Positions 9,581 to 20,117 of a stretch of DNA of 64,000 nucleotides are shown here, piece after piece. This DNA comes from Asparagopsis taxiformis (taxonomy: Eukaryota; Rhodophyta; Florideophyceae; Bonnemaisoniales; Bonnemaisoniaceae), in the NCBI GenBank assembly GCA_030407315.1, contig JALQPE010002793.1:22501-86500 (forward strand), written 5' to 3'. Position numbers and translations under genes: made by a program. The notes below the pieces were generated by a model. The model was not told where the DNA came from. It saw nothing but the letters and a program-made list of their open reading frames with translations, and searched no databases. The first letter of the stretch is position 1, and each line of letters opens with the position of its first letter.

Positions 9581-12235
9581 ATGGCCGCTGATTCATTCGA
9601 ACCATCGGTGCGCGCGCGTGGACATGGTGAGTTTCTCCGCGTCTGGGAAAGCAGTGCCCCACTCACCGATCGTCAGCTTCGTCTTTGCGCTGCCATTGAA
9701 GCAGATGTGTCCACGATTTCGCTCTCTGCCGATGCGTCCCATCCCAAATCTCAACATCTATCCGACTCATCGCCTCAACAGCTCGCTTTCGCGTACAAGG
9801 GTGTAGATGGATTGAAGGGGTTGGCAAATGTTAGTACAGCAGAACAATTTCATTTGTGGCATGATGAAATGGAACGCAGACTGGAAGAGGCCAATGAACA
9901 CAAGTATCGCATCTTGATCGAAGGTCTCCAAAGCGACCGCCAAATATGCTCCAAACTTCTTGACGTCGTCGACAAGGCCGCAGTTGCATTGGATGACGTC
10001 AAAAGTGGCCGACAGTTTGTTTCCGATATCGTCGCTAGGTTCAAATCCGATTGCGAGAACATGCTCTCAGAGCGCAAGACAATGGGCGAGCTTGCTGATG
10101 CATTGAGGAAGCGATTGACCTATTTTGAAGAACTTGAAACTTTGAAAACAAAGTTTGGAGGTGGTAAGAATGCTATTGATCCAAATCATCCAGATTTCGT
10201 CAAGCTCTTGCATCGCCTTGATGAGTGTGTTGCATATGCTTCCAGTTCAACAGGAGCTGTAGCAGACGCTGACGGATATCTCGCCCGTTTCCTTGAGCTC
10301 CAACGCCGTGCGTTTACCTCCATCAGGGACTATACTGTCACCGCGTTGCGAGACACAACAACCCAAGTAGCTAAAGAGCTTCGCCAAGATCGAGTCAGCG
10401 GTGCTGGCTTCCGTCATGCGGACCTAACCGATGCATCGAAAGAATATTTACGCTTCCGAACGATTGCACCCAAAGTCAAATCTCTCATGACAGAATTGCA
10501 CTCGAGAGCTAGCTTACCTGCTGATCTCAAAGCAGGTAGAAAAGCAAATGACGCACGCCTCACAGATTTGGGCCCTAGTTCCCCATACGTTCATGGCAAA
10601 TCTTCAACCTCTGATCCTTATGCCAATTCGGCGTCAAATACATTATCTAATCTGGGTGCGAACCCGTCGTTCTCTACTCGATCAACAGCACTATCTTTAT
10701 ATTCAGATTGCGAAGAGTGCTTCTTTGAGCAGAGGAAGCGCCTCTTGGAGCCATCAGTTGCTGCCCATATCAAGTCGCTGGCAGATGTCAAAAATATGAT
10801 AGCTCTAGCACGGTTAGGATCTGCATACGTCCTGCGTGTGTGCCAATTGGAACGGCAGCTTTATGAACACTTCTTTCCACTAGAAGCAGTGGAAAACGAC
10901 GACAGCCCGACACTCACTGCAGCCCTGCGAGGAGTATGTGATGTGGTTTACACTGAGTTGCGTCCGCAGATTTTGCAAGAGAGCGACCTAGATAAACTTG
11001 TTTATCTCATTGAAGTGTTGAAAACTGAAATCCTAGGAGATGAGGTTCCTAGGAGGGGCTATGCTGGCGCCGCCTTTGCTCCATCGGCAATAAGAGCTAT
11101 TGCTGATGCACAAGAGCGCATAATATACCGAGCAGAAGTGTTCATGAGGGATGAAATTCGGAGTTTTGTGCCAAGAACTGAACATTTGGACTACCCCGAA
11201 AGGATTTTGCAACATCACAGAAATATAACTATTGACAAGACATCGGGAAGTGAGCATGCAGGAGACAGCAAGCAAAAGTCTGGATCGAGTGGCAAGTCAC
11301 CAAGTGATGTTCGCAGTGTCGGAATCTATGCCACATGGTATCCACCAGTGGAACGCACTCTACGATTATTATCTATGCTGTATCGTTGTGTCGATGGAAG
11401 TGTGTTTGCCGGTGTTGCACAGGAAGTTGTGGCAATCTGTGTGAAATCGGTAGACTCTGCAGCATCACGTATTGCAGCAGCGAACAAGCCACATGCAGAG
11501 GACCATGCACAGTTATTCCTAATCTGGCAGTTATTGATGACTCGAGAGCAGATTTCGCCGTTCGATGTTGAAATGAGTTATACCGAGCATGAATTGGACT
11601 TTTTCGAACTGCGCTCTCTACTAGGATCGGTAATTCGGGGACAATTGTCTGCAAGATCGCTAGCATCACCGCCAGCTGTGCGAGAGAAGGTATTTGATTC
11701 GAAGCGAGAGCTGGACCATCGCGTTCGCATTGCGTGTGAGTCATTCATTCTGAAGACAACACGATTGCTGCTAGATCCGATAGTTTCGTTTCTTGCCAAG
11801 AGCAATGCATTGCCGTCTGCAAAGAACGGCAGTAATGTTGCCGACATTGCAGATGGAGAAGCGCCGCCGACACCACCAACGGCGCCATTTGAAACGCTGA
11901 AAGCGAATTCTGGATCATTTGCACATCCGAAGAGGTTGCGTGAGACATGGGACAAGGTGAAAAAAGCAATTGGTAGTGAATTGCCGCCAATTGTGGATCG
12001 ACTGAAAATCTACGTTTCGAAAGCTGCTTCTCGTGCGGTGCTACTACGACCGATACGAGCTAATATTGCGGAAGCGGCCACAGAGTTGCTGTCTACGGTT
12101 CAACTTCGCTATTCACTCGACGAACGGGAGGTTATCGGAATTGACGGCGATGAGATTGGTGGCTTGCTAGACGAAACGGATAAGATCATGGATGTTGGTA
12201 TAAAGACATCCAAGTTTATATCGGACGAGAGATGA
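9581..12235 (+). CDS. COG3: conserved oligomeric Golgi complex subunit 3 (Sec34 family)
   Basis: Intronless gene for 884 residues; start chosen at gcaATGgcc (MAADSF), since the 34 residues upstream in the same frame look like untranslated sequence. The segment starting with FHLWHDEMERRLEEANEHKY, followed by a long helical stretch with a conserved CxxLLD pattern, YFEELETLKTKF and LDECVAYASS, matches the N-terminal part of Sec34/COG3. The rest is helical, as expected for a CATCHR tethering subunit. COG3 belongs to lobe A of the COG complex, which tethers retrograde intra-Golgi vesicles and keeps glycosylation enzymes in place. Two low-complexity Ser/Asn stretches (around 10590-10690 and 11240-11310) look like inserted disordered loops. 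Its tail faces the complex I gene, with only 16 bp between stops. Confidence 0.85.
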   Translation: MAADSFEPSVRARGHGEFLRVWESSAPLTDRQLRLCAAIEADVSTISLSADASHPKSQHLSDSSPQQLAFAYKGVDGLKGLANVSTAEQFHLWHDEMERRLEEANEHKYRILIEGLQSDRQICSKLLDVVDKAAVALDDVKSGRQFVSDIVARFKSDCENMLSERKTMGELADALRKRLTYFEELETLKTKFGGGKNAIDPNHPDFVKLLHRLDECVAYASSSTGAVADADGYLARFLELQRRAFTSIRDYTVTALRDTTTQVAKELRQDRVSGAGFRHADLTDASKEYLRFRTIAPKVKSLMTELHSRASLPADLKAGRKANDARLTDLGPSSPYVHGKSSTSDPYANSASNTLSNLGANPSFSTRSTALSLYSDCEECFFEQRKRLLEPSVAAHIKSLADVKNMIALARLGSAYVLRVCQLERQLYEHFFPLEAVENDDSPTLTAALRGVCDVVYTELRPQILQESDLDKLVYLIEVLKTEILGDEVPRRGYAGAAFAPSAIRAIADAQERIIYRAEVFMRDEIRSFVPRTEHLDYPERILQHHRNITIDKTSGSEHAGDSKQKSGSSGKSPSDVRSVGIYATWYPPVERTLRLLSMLYRCVDGSVFAGVAQEVVAICVKSVDSAASRIAAANKPHAEDHAQLFLIWQLLMTREQISPFDVEMSYTEHELDFFELRSLLGSVIRGQLSARSLASPPAVREKVFDSKRELDHRVRIACESFILKTTRLLLDPIVSFLAKSNALPSAKNGSNVADIADGEAPPTPPTAPFETLKANSGSFAHPKRLRETWDKVKKAIGSELPPIVDRLKIYVSKAASRAVLLRPIRANIAEAATELLSTVQLRYSLDEREVIGIDGDEIGGLLDETDKIMDVGIKTSKFISDER

Positions 12236-12251
12236 AATGTAAAATTGACAG

Positions 12252-12579
12252 CTACTGTTTAGGATCAAAGCCCATGTACTTGCGCTTCATTCCATATCGC
12301 TCTGGTCCCAATCCATGTGATTGGCCTTCGGTTAGCTGCGCAGCGCAGTGCAGGGTATATAGTTAGTGTGCGATGAATGAACGATGGGGCGCGCAGGAAG
12401 AAGCAACTTACGAGCTCTGAACAAATGAGGAAATAAGCGCCAACGGGCGCAGCGATGCCGAAAACAGCGAGTTTAGCCCAGTTGGACCTTGAGAACTTGA
12501 AGACGTGCTCGCAATTTTCTCGGAAGCCAGCCCAATTCTCAATGTGAATGTTCTTGCGCGCTCCCATGCCGCCCGCCAT
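12252..12579 (-). CDS. mitochondrial complex I subunit, NDUFB4/B15-like
   Basis: Two exons on the minus strand, 12579-12412 and 12335-12252, with a 76-nt intron 12411-12336 (GTAAGT donor, CACTAAC branch-like sequence, GCAG end). The spliced protein has 83 residues. Its N-terminal half (MAGGMGARKN, IENW, FRENCEHVFKFSRSNWAKL, FGIAAPVGAY) closely follows the small plant B15/NDUFB4-type subunit: GGM...NK, W..ARENLEHNFRWTRRN, then a single membrane helix. The C-terminal exon encodes GPERYGMKRKYMGFDPKQ, which I do not recognise. An accessory subunit of NADH:ubiquinone oxidoreductase in the mitochondrial inner membrane is the best call. Reading through the intron gives a false 104-residue frame. Confidence 0.7.
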
Positions 12580-13068
12580 GGTGAAGATCGCAGTTGCGGT
12601 TGATGCACGATTGTGGCTCGAGCGCGAAGCGGCCAGTTAGTGTGTGTGTTGGACGAAAATTTTCAACTTACAGAATGGTCCGCCCTGTTTCAGTATAATA
12701 AAATCGAGTTGAATTGTTGCACTAACTGTGGGACCAGTATTGGACCGCAGGGACGTTGTTCAAAGCCAATAAAAAGCTTACACTTGGTGAAAATTGCATT
12801 TACGTCATTATTTTTTTTTCGAATGCCTTCATATTGCTGCTCATGCACAACAGCGCATTCTTCCAAATCTTTCCAGTTATCAACAACAACGTCCCACACC
12901 GACACGACTCCGCACAATTCTAAGACTGCATGTTCCATCTGCTACCACAATTTCGGCCTCCCTCCTCTCTTTGCGACCTACCTATCTCCCACCCCGCCCC
13001 TCCTCTGCGCCTGTTTGTTGCCTCCCCCTGCACTGTGCTTCAACCGGTTACTCTACCCAACTCTCGCC
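12580..13068. promoter_or_regulatory. divergent promoter region between complex I subunit and MED15
   Basis: 489 bp between two head-to-head starts. It contains a pyrimidine-rich stretch before the MED15 ATG but no clear TATA box for either gene. No other gene is visible; long open frames here and on the opposite strand are by-products of biased composition. Confidence 0.45.
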
Positions 13069-16000
13069 ATGGCTGAACCCGAGGCTGATTGGAGGACCAA
13101 TACCTCTCGAGATGACCGCGTCAAGGTTTGCAAACACATCATGGGTAAACTTGCGAGTAAGTATCCCCCGCTCCACGCTTTCCGATATCCATTCCATCCG
13201 CCTTTCTAACCATCTCTCTCACTCTTTCTCTCTCTCCGCACAGCGTACTATCGAACCGTTCCCGAACATGACCTTAAGGAACGAACAAGGGCGTTTGAGT
13301 CTCAAGCATACACGCGCGCTACCAGCCGACGCGATTATCTCGAAAAAATCGCAGAGGGTCTCAGTAAGGTTGAAAGTCAGGTGCAGAACAGCTCCCAAGC
13401 TGCAATCGCTTCCCTCAACCATCAACAGCAACAGCAGCAACCTCGCAGTACCGCAGTCCCTGGTCCAAACGGCCCTGCAGCAACGCTCCATCAGCAGATA
13501 CAGCAACAGCGTCAAGCCCAGCACCAAGCTCGTCTCCAACAGAATCAACAGAATCAAATGTTCCAACAACAGCAGCAACAGCAGCAGCAGCAACAACAAC
13601 AACACCAACAGCAATTTCATCTCCAGCAAGCGCACATGCTCCTTCAGCAGCAAGCAAATTCGAAGGATCCCGCACGCAAGCCCCAACCTGCTGTTAAGCG
13701 TGCTCCCACCACCACTGCCGCCGACTCAAAGGTTCGTTGTCCCACCGCTTTCATTTTAGTTGCTCATATATTTTTCTTCAGTGCACCGCTTGGGTAATTC
13801 TGATGTAACTAACCCACCGCCCCTTTCGTTTTGGCGTTCCTAGAAGAAGGTTATGGCAAATCGTCCTAAAACAAATGTCGCCTCCTTACCCAATGCAGCT
13901 GCAGCCGCCGTTCGAGGCAAACCACAGAGTTTACCTCATCCTCAAGCAGCAGTTTCTGAACCATATCGCACCAAAAATCTTCCCACCAACAAGCAGAACA
14001 TGTTTTCCCCGGGGCAAGCCGCCGTTGGCAATAACGAATATTTGATGGCATTGAGCAGACACCAATCTCAACAGACGAATGGGCAGCCTAATCAACAGCA
14101 AGCGCAACAGCAGGCCCAACACGTTCAGCTACAGCAGAATCAACAGACCCACAAGCAATCCCAGCAGCCGTCGCAACAAGCACAACAGCGTCCTCCGCAA
14201 CCATTGCAATCATCGGCACAAACACACCAGCAAGCCATGATATCCGATCCCTCCAACATGAACGCTGGAACCCATCGTGCCGCGACCATGGCGGCATTAG
14301 CTGCAAATGCAACTGCAACAGGACTAGAACTTTCCCCGGAGCAAATTGAAAAGCTCAGTCCCCGTCAGCTCCAGGGTCTCATAACTCTTATCACCCAGCG
14401 ACAAAATGGTAACATGCAACAGCTCAACTCTAACAACAATCCAGTTGTCCCTAATGTTTCATCTGCTGCAAATATGACGAATTGGATGAATCAATCTGTT
14501 AACGCAGGTAGGAATGTTAGTACTCCAATGCACATGAGTCTGAGTCAGAACCAATCTCTAAGTCAATCTGTTGCCTTTGACAAGCAGAGCCAATTACAGC
14601 GAGCACGACAGCATCAACTGCAGCAATCTTCTAATTCCCAGCCTATGCCGAATCCACAAGGCAAGCGAAATTCAATGAGCGCTGCTGAAACCGCTGCCGC
14701 AGCAGGTATCACGTCATCTCAAATGACGGCAATATTGGCAGCACAGAAGGCAAAGTTGGAAAAGCCGGGGGCAGCGCCACAAGATAAGAAAACATCCATC
14801 AACGACGTCTTACAAACATCGAATAATTCTCGCACGACTCATGGAATATCATCTAACGGCCTCCCCCAGCCCTCTAATTCACATACAGGCGTTGCTTCGT
14901 CTTCATCTGGTCTTGGAAATAATCAAAGAACACAGCCGGCTCCCAGTGGCACGGATGAAGAGTTCTGGCAGAAGCTAGATGAAATGCAGGACAAGTATAA
15001 GCTCAGTTTGGAAAAGCTCTATCCGATCATTGAGAAGCTTCAACAGCGACAGCCTCCACCGAAGCAGGAGTTCTTCATGAAACACCTCAGAGATTGTTAT
15101 AACATTCTTCACTTGCAGAGGTCTGCAAAGATCCCACCTAGACTGACAATTCTGGTTCTAGATCGTGCTGAGAGATTCCTTGACCAAGTGGTTTCTGTTT
15201 ATTCTAGCTACCTGAAGAATATGGTCAATAATTCATCAGCTGACCCTGCAAGAAGAGCGGAACTTGTCGCTCAAATTGACCATGTGACGAAAGCAAGCAA
15301 CCGGCAGCAATCTACGCAGAGCAGGTCTGGTGTGCAAGGGCAGCAAGTTGTGCGTGTTCCACCAGCAGGGCTGACCCCCTCAGACAAAATTGAACAAACA
15401 ATCCCGCCAGGCAGCCAAGCTCATTTGACTTTACAGCAACAGCAGCAGTATGCACGGTTGCAAGAACAACAGTTGTTGGACAGCCAGCGCAAAATGCAAC
15501 TGCTGAACCAGATGCAGATACATCATCCGCAGCAGAAGCAACAGCAACCACGTCCGAATCCCATTCCACAGCATGCCGCAAGCGAAGGTACCAAAAGTGT
15601 TAACAGGACGTCTATCCCAAAAGCTGTAAATAGGGTGCGTCCTACCAACCCAAAAAACCCTAGAGTTCAGGCTCAACATGCTGCTGTACTCCAATCCCAT
15701 ACTGATGAACAGGCCCGCGCTCAAGCCCAGGTTCAGCTCCAAGTCCAGGCGCAGGTTGATGCACAAGCGCAAGCTCGTGCACAAGTACAGGCACAAACGC
15801 AGGCCCACGCTCAAGTTCAAGCACAGGCTCAAGCGCTTGCACAGGCTCAGGCTGCCCAAGCTCAATCTCGTCTGCACCAACAGCGCGCACAACAGCTGCG
15901 CGTACAGGAGGCTGCACAGCGGGCGAGTCAGCAACGGGTCGTACAAAACCCATCATTGAGGCAGCAGCAAGCGCAACAGGCGCGAGTAGCGGGAGTGGGA

Positions 16001-16834
16001 GGTGTGCCTAATGGAGTAAAACCACAACCAGGAGGACCGTTTCCGACCTGGGGAAATGGACAACAGCCTACAAATGTTCCGATGAATGTTATGCCACAGA
16101 ACATTACCCCACCAGTTAATCGGCCGAAACGTCATGAGTTGACTGTTCAACAGCGAGTACATCAAGTGGAAACGACAGTGAAAGAGGCTGTGGAACAAAC
16201 ACATCGTCTGGAAGTATTTGTGGAATCGGAGATGAAGAGAGCAAGGAGTGAACGGATCCAGAACACGCTAGCTGCATTGCGTAATAACGCGAATGTGTCT
16301 GCATCCGGCGCTGGTGGAAACGATAAGAAGAGACCAGCTTCACTTGTCGATGTGGATAATTTTGGTGGCAAAGACAGTGTCATCAAATCCAAAACAGTAT
16401 TCGAATGCTCCAGTGAAGCTGGTTTGCGACTGGCAAAGAGACCAAAAAATGAAGCTGCTGACTTGAAAGCGTTGCGAGAGGCAGTTGAGGCAGACTGTGA
16501 GGCAGCCAAGCAAAGAAATCCCCTGCTTTCTATAGAAATATTGGAGGAGTTTGGGCAGCCTGTAGTTACCTGTCTGCTTCTGATTGCAGAGATTAGGCTG
16601 CCCAAGTTGGTTCTTCGTGTACAGAGAGGGTACCCTCGGAAGGGCGGCGCAACATATGGTTTTGAACGTCCACCGATTGGATGGGTTGGAGTCTTGGAGG
16701 AAATCCGAACGCGATTTAAGAGAGCGTTGGCAACAGCACCAGCAGCTTCTGTTGGCGTCGCAGCTTTTCTAGATGCATGGGCTCGGGAAGCAGATGCTGT
16801 GATTAACGGATCTCACTTGACAGATAGTCGTTGA
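13069..16834 (+). CDS. MED15: Mediator subunit 15 with KIX domain
   Basis: Three exons: 13069-13156, 13244-13731 and 13844-16834. Introns are 13157-13243 (GTAAGT...CAG) and 13732-13843 (GTTCGT, a TAACTAAC branch-like site, TAG). The frame closes exactly to give 1,188 residues. The first about 80 residues form a KIX domain: DWR near the start, VCKHIMGKLA, then a Y/T-rich turn, LKERTRAFESQAY, TSRRDYLEKIA and KVESQ. This is the pattern of plant and fungal MED15, where KIX binds activation domains of transcription factors. The rest is a long Gln-rich prion-like tail with QA repeats (residues near 830-900 are almost only A, Q, V and L) and a folded C-terminal region that resembles the MED15 tail module anchor. 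It acts in the nucleus, linking activators to RNA polymerase II. The poly-Gln tract around 13565-13610 is a likely site of length variation. Confidence 0.8.
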
Positions 16835-16952
16835 GAGAATAATTGTTTCCTGTATGAGTTGAATGTTTTGTAAATGTAGTGTGTCTTGTAGCTTTACCAT
16901 GTCGCAACTTCCTACCAGCATTTCAGTCGTCAAAATAGAGCTGATACTAAGA

Positions 16953-17558
16953 TTAATTGAGGGCATAACCAGAGAGCAAGAGGAGGAAGAAGAACGCTAA
17001 TCCTCCAAATATGAGAGCATTTTTTTGCCCGCCAGTTAAACTATTGCTGCCGAAACCATACTTTTGGTTGTCTGCGAATCCAGCGATAACTTTTTTCTTT
17101 GGTACAAAGGATTTCTTCGGTGACCTACAGGCAGGGCATATAAAAGAATCTGGTAGATCTTCGAAGGCAGTACCTGGAGCAATACCGCTTTGCCTCTCTC
17201 CCTTGGCGGGTTCATAAAGATAGCCGCAAGCCATACATTCATGGTTGCCTTCATCAATAGTAATAAACTTTTCAGCAGCACGCAAACGATCTATTTCTTT
17301 TTGTGCCTCTGTTCGGTCATCGACTTCCGGTTCAGTAGGCGCAGCTGGTTCTGAATTCGTTGCCTGTTCTTTAAAGTCCTTCAAAGATGAAATTGGAACG
17401 GACACCTCCTCGTCTGTAGAATCGCTGGTCATCGTCGGCACACATACTGGAAAACGTTGTGAAGCGGAGCGCTGAGGTCGACGCCGACAGACGGATGTTG
17501 TGGAACCTAGCGTGAGTGGGGAATTGAAAATTGTAGCGGAAGATGAAACAAAGGCCAT
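16953..17558 (-). CDS. plastid membrane-anchored rubredoxin (RBD1/RubA type)
   Basis: 201 residues. N-terminus MAFVSSS...RRRPQRS is Ser- and Arg-rich without acidic residues for about 45 residues, as in plastid transit peptides; Phe at position 3 is the red-algal signature. An acidic linker follows, then a rubredoxin domain with the four iron ligands C108-x2-C111 and C141-x2-C144, the GY motif and GTAFEDLP. A basic linker leads to one membrane helix at about 181-199 and the C-terminus. Cyanobacterial RubA and plant/algal RBD1 have the same layout and are needed for photosystem II assembly and protection, so thylakoid attachment is expected. Its tail faces MED15 with 118 bp between; its start faces EAF6. 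Confidence 0.85.
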   Translation of the reverse strand: MAFVSSSATIFNSPLTLGSTTSVCRRRPQRSASQRFPVCVPTMTSDSTDEEVSVPISSLKDFKEQATNSEPAAPTEPEVDDRTEAQKEIDRLRAAEKFITIDEGNHECMACGYLYEPAKGERQSGIAPGTAFEDLPDSFICPACRSPKKSFVPKKKVIAGFADNQKYGFGSNSLTGGQKNALIFGGLAFFFLLLLSGYALN

Positions 17559-17952
17559 GTTGAAACAAGTTTGTTAGTTTCGCTCACTGAGAGGATGCAA
17601 ATCTCGACGGCTTCATCTATCGCCGGATGATAAAGACGAGCTGCAGAAAAATGTGTGAATGATGATGTAGTTCGAAATTCTGCGGCTGCCATTGAACAAA
17701 ATCCCTTGAAATTTCTCTTGTCACCATTCATTTTGAAACAACTGTTGGCACTTAAATTCGACTTTCTGACAACCGTGTTCGCATACTCTGACAATCAACT
17801 CGACTCTGCAGAGTCGTCCTCGGCATCCGCACCGTGATTGTGCTCTACAATTGTCGTTTGCAAACGCTAGTTGTGCTTCCTTGATTCAGAAACACCGCCA
17901 GACTTGGTCGTTGACAAAATTCTCAATATACTAATGAACACCATTCCTCGAA
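17559..17952. promoter_or_regulatory. divergent promoter region between rubredoxin and EAF6 genes
   Basis: 394 bp between head-to-head coding starts. I see no TATA box or repeated operator-like motif, and no convincing small gene. Confidence 0.4.
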
Positions 17953-18786
17953 ATGGAAAATGAACTAACTCCCGATCTGACAGCAGCCAGCGAACCCGAT
18001 AAGAAAAGGCAGAAAACTTCAGCAGACGTGGAAAAAAGCAAAACTCATGTCGTAACACCAGAGACGCAACTTGATCAGGATAAAGCCGTCCCCAAGAACG
18101 CGACACCAGCTACAATTAGGCAACCTACTGTACTTGCCAAACCACACCAAGGTACAAACAAAGAACTCAGCAATGCTCTATCCGCCAACCTAGCGGACAA
18201 ACAACAACCCGTAGTACAAACAAAGGCTGCGCCTAAACCCAAAATGCCCCACGCAACTTTTGTGAAGACCAGTAACGAAAAGCCCAAAGACGTCCTTACT
18301 GCAGACACAACGTCAGTAGAAAAAGAGGGGGAAAGATCTCACTCATTGCAGACCAAGAAGCCCTTGACTGATCCTAAAGCTACTGCTAAACTTGTTGCGT
18401 TGAAGGCTGCTGAAGTGAACGCATTAGCGAACGAGCGTCTCGCCTTGGAGCACAATCTTGAAAATATTGCTACATCACTAGCAAAGAAACTGCAATCACT
18501 GGAAGCCGATATTGAAAAACAGGAAGAGGAGTACATAGCGCAGACATGGGCCCATGGCAATGTCATGCGCGGATGGGACGGCTTTGTCAGGCGTGTCGAC
18601 AAGTCGGAAAAAACTGCAACAGGTAACGGAAGCGGTACGGCCACAGGGGCCCCGAAGCATCGCAAATCGCGCCCTAGTGACAGAATATTTAGCTTGAGCT
18701 CGTCTACTTCTAACTTTCGCCGCGAGAACCCAGATGCTATTAACGTTAAACGACCGAGTGCGTTGAAGAAGAAAAAAAAGAGGTAA
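17953..18786 (+). CDS. EAF6: EAF6/MEAF6-like subunit of histone acetyltransferase complexes
   Basis: Intronless, 277 residues. The first about 145 residues are disordered (Lys, Pro, Thr, Gln-rich) with a possible nuclear signal KKRQK near the start. Residues about 150-250 carry the EAF6 pattern: a coiled coil (ANERLALEHNLENIATSL ... LEADIEKQEEEYI), then TWAHGNVMRGWDGFV and, after a short linker, DRIFSLSSSTS. In yeast and animals this subunit sits in NuA4 and MOZ/MORF-type acetyltransferase complexes. The N-terminal extension is longer than in the usual 110-200-residue family members. The gene ends 36 bp from the HGH1 stop, tail to tail, so the 3' untranslated regions must overlap or be very short. 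Confidence 0.75.
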   Translation: MENELTPDLTAASEPDKKRQKTSADVEKSKTHVVTPETQLDQDKAVPKNATPATIRQPTVLAKPHQGTNKELSNALSANLADKQQPVVQTKAAPKPKMPHATFVKTSNEKPKDVLTADTTSVEKEGERSHSLQTKKPLTDPKATAKLVALKAAEVNALANERLALEHNLENIATSLAKKLQSLEADIEKQEEEYIAQTWAHGNVMRGWDGFVRRVDKSEKTATGNGSGTATGAPKHRKSRPSDRIFSLSSSTSNFRRENPDAINVKRPSALKKKKKR

Positions 18787-18822
18787 TGGTTATAAAGAAA
18801 ATACATGAGAGAACAATTTCCG

Positions 18823-19911
18823 TCAAGTTTGAATAATGGATATGTTTTCTCCAAGAATGCCTTCGGGAGCTTCACCATCTTCTATCGCGGCAATCCTGCC
18901 CATGAGATTTTCTATCACGTCACGTAGTTGTTGGTTTTCTTCAATGTCTAGTCGCTCTCTAAGTACAGGAGTAGCGGCCATGTTTCGTAAAGCCTCTCTA
19001 CCAATCAATGTTTTGCACATCAGAAGAAGTGACTCCACCAGTAACAGACGAATTTCAACAAATTTCTCCGGTTTCGCGTTTGTTGGATTGAGAGCAATGT
19101 TCTTCACTTCGAAGGGGGCATCCTTCACTTCTTCAAATGGTATCGGTCGGGATGGCGTCATCAGTTGAGCCAGACATGTGCCAATAGCATTTGTACTATT
19201 TATAAGAACATCATGGCAGTCTGTGGCCATTGCGCAATTGCGGAGTGCTGACGCGGCTGCCAGACGTGTGGAATCATCCTCATTTGCCAATAAACGAAGT
19301 AACCATGTTAATGGTTGCTGTGATGGATCCCGGTGATTTGACTGGCTCTCTACTGACGCTGAGGATCTGTTTCCCTTAAGCAAAAGAGCAGCTCTGCCTT
19401 CAGGGGTCGAACATGCATTGGACATCCACAGTACGTTTGGAATTCGGTCGATAATAGTAACCAAACGAAACAAAGTGTTGATGGATACTTGCGCGGCGGC
19501 TGTTCCTTTCCCCTTGCTCACGAGCGCATCAACACCAAATGGGAAACGAGTTATGTTCGAGAGGAGACCCGAGTAGAAATGAGCAAAATGACGCTGCTCT
19601 GGGTCCAGAAGTGCTTCGGTGCAACGCTCCACGGCACCAGCTCTGGTCATTGTTTCCGCTGCATGTTCACCTTCAGATATATTGACTAATGCAGATAAGG
19701 CCAATCTGGCGCAATTAGAGTCTCCACATAGAATCAGAAGCCTTCGAATAATTGTTTCCCCTGACTTGGTTGTTCCGAGAAGGTGGCGTAAGTCAGCGCC
19801 AGCTTCACCTCCGGAACAGCCTGCAATGGCTGTACATGTGGCATTACGCGTTGAAGGCCCGATAGTGGCACTCAATAGATCGGCAATGTCTGGCAAGGTG
19901 GCTTTGTCCAT
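18823..19911 (-). CDS. HGH1: HGH1 (FAM203) armadillo-like protein
   Basis: Intronless, 362 residues, entirely helical. The N-terminal half has armadillo-like repeats (LALSALVNISEG, LLSNITRFPFGVDAL). The C-terminal part has the two HGH1 family blocks: a central NVLWMSNACSTPEGRAALL region and a terminal RLLLVESLLLMCKTLIGREA segment with PVLRERLDIEE. HGH1 is a cytosolic cochaperone; in yeast it assists folding of translation elongation factor eEF2 with TRiC. It lies between EAF6 (convergent) and the haloperoxidase-like gene (same strand, 206 bp upstream of the HGH1 start). An insertion rich in Ser and Gln at about 19320-19370 lies between helical repeats. Confidence 0.75.
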   Translation of the reverse strand: MDKATLPDIADLLSATIGPSTRNATCTAIAGCSGGEAGADLRHLLGTTKSGETIIRRLLILCGDSNCARLALSALVNISEGEHAAETMTRAGAVERCTEALLDPEQRHFAHFYSGLLSNITRFPFGVDALVSKGKGTAAAQVSINTLFRLVTIIDRIPNVLWMSNACSTPEGRAALLLKGNRSSASVESQSNHRDPSQQPLTWLLRLLANEDDSTRLAAASALRNCAMATDCHDVLINSTNAIGTCLAQLMTPSRPIPFEEVKDAPFEVKNIALNPTNAKPEKFVEIRLLLVESLLLMCKTLIGREALRNMAATPVLRERLDIEENQQLRDVIENLMGRIAAIEDGEAPEGILGENISIIQT

Positions 19912-20117
19912 AGTGTCGGGTGATCTTGAATTGATATGCTACCACTGGGACGGCACGGTTGTGATGAAGAGTTGTGACGGTCGTCGTTTCTTTGTTCGCG
20001 CGATGATGGACATTGTCATATCCGAACATCATTGCTGGTTCCTATATGGACCATGATGCGTTTCGTCCAGATCTTTCGAGACTACCAATCAAAGGTCTAC
20101 GCAATTTTTAATTCATT

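Noticed and set aside
13219..13686. Leu-rich minus-strand frame opposite MED15
   Set aside because: It is the complement of the Gln-codon runs (CAG/CAA) in MED15 exon 2.
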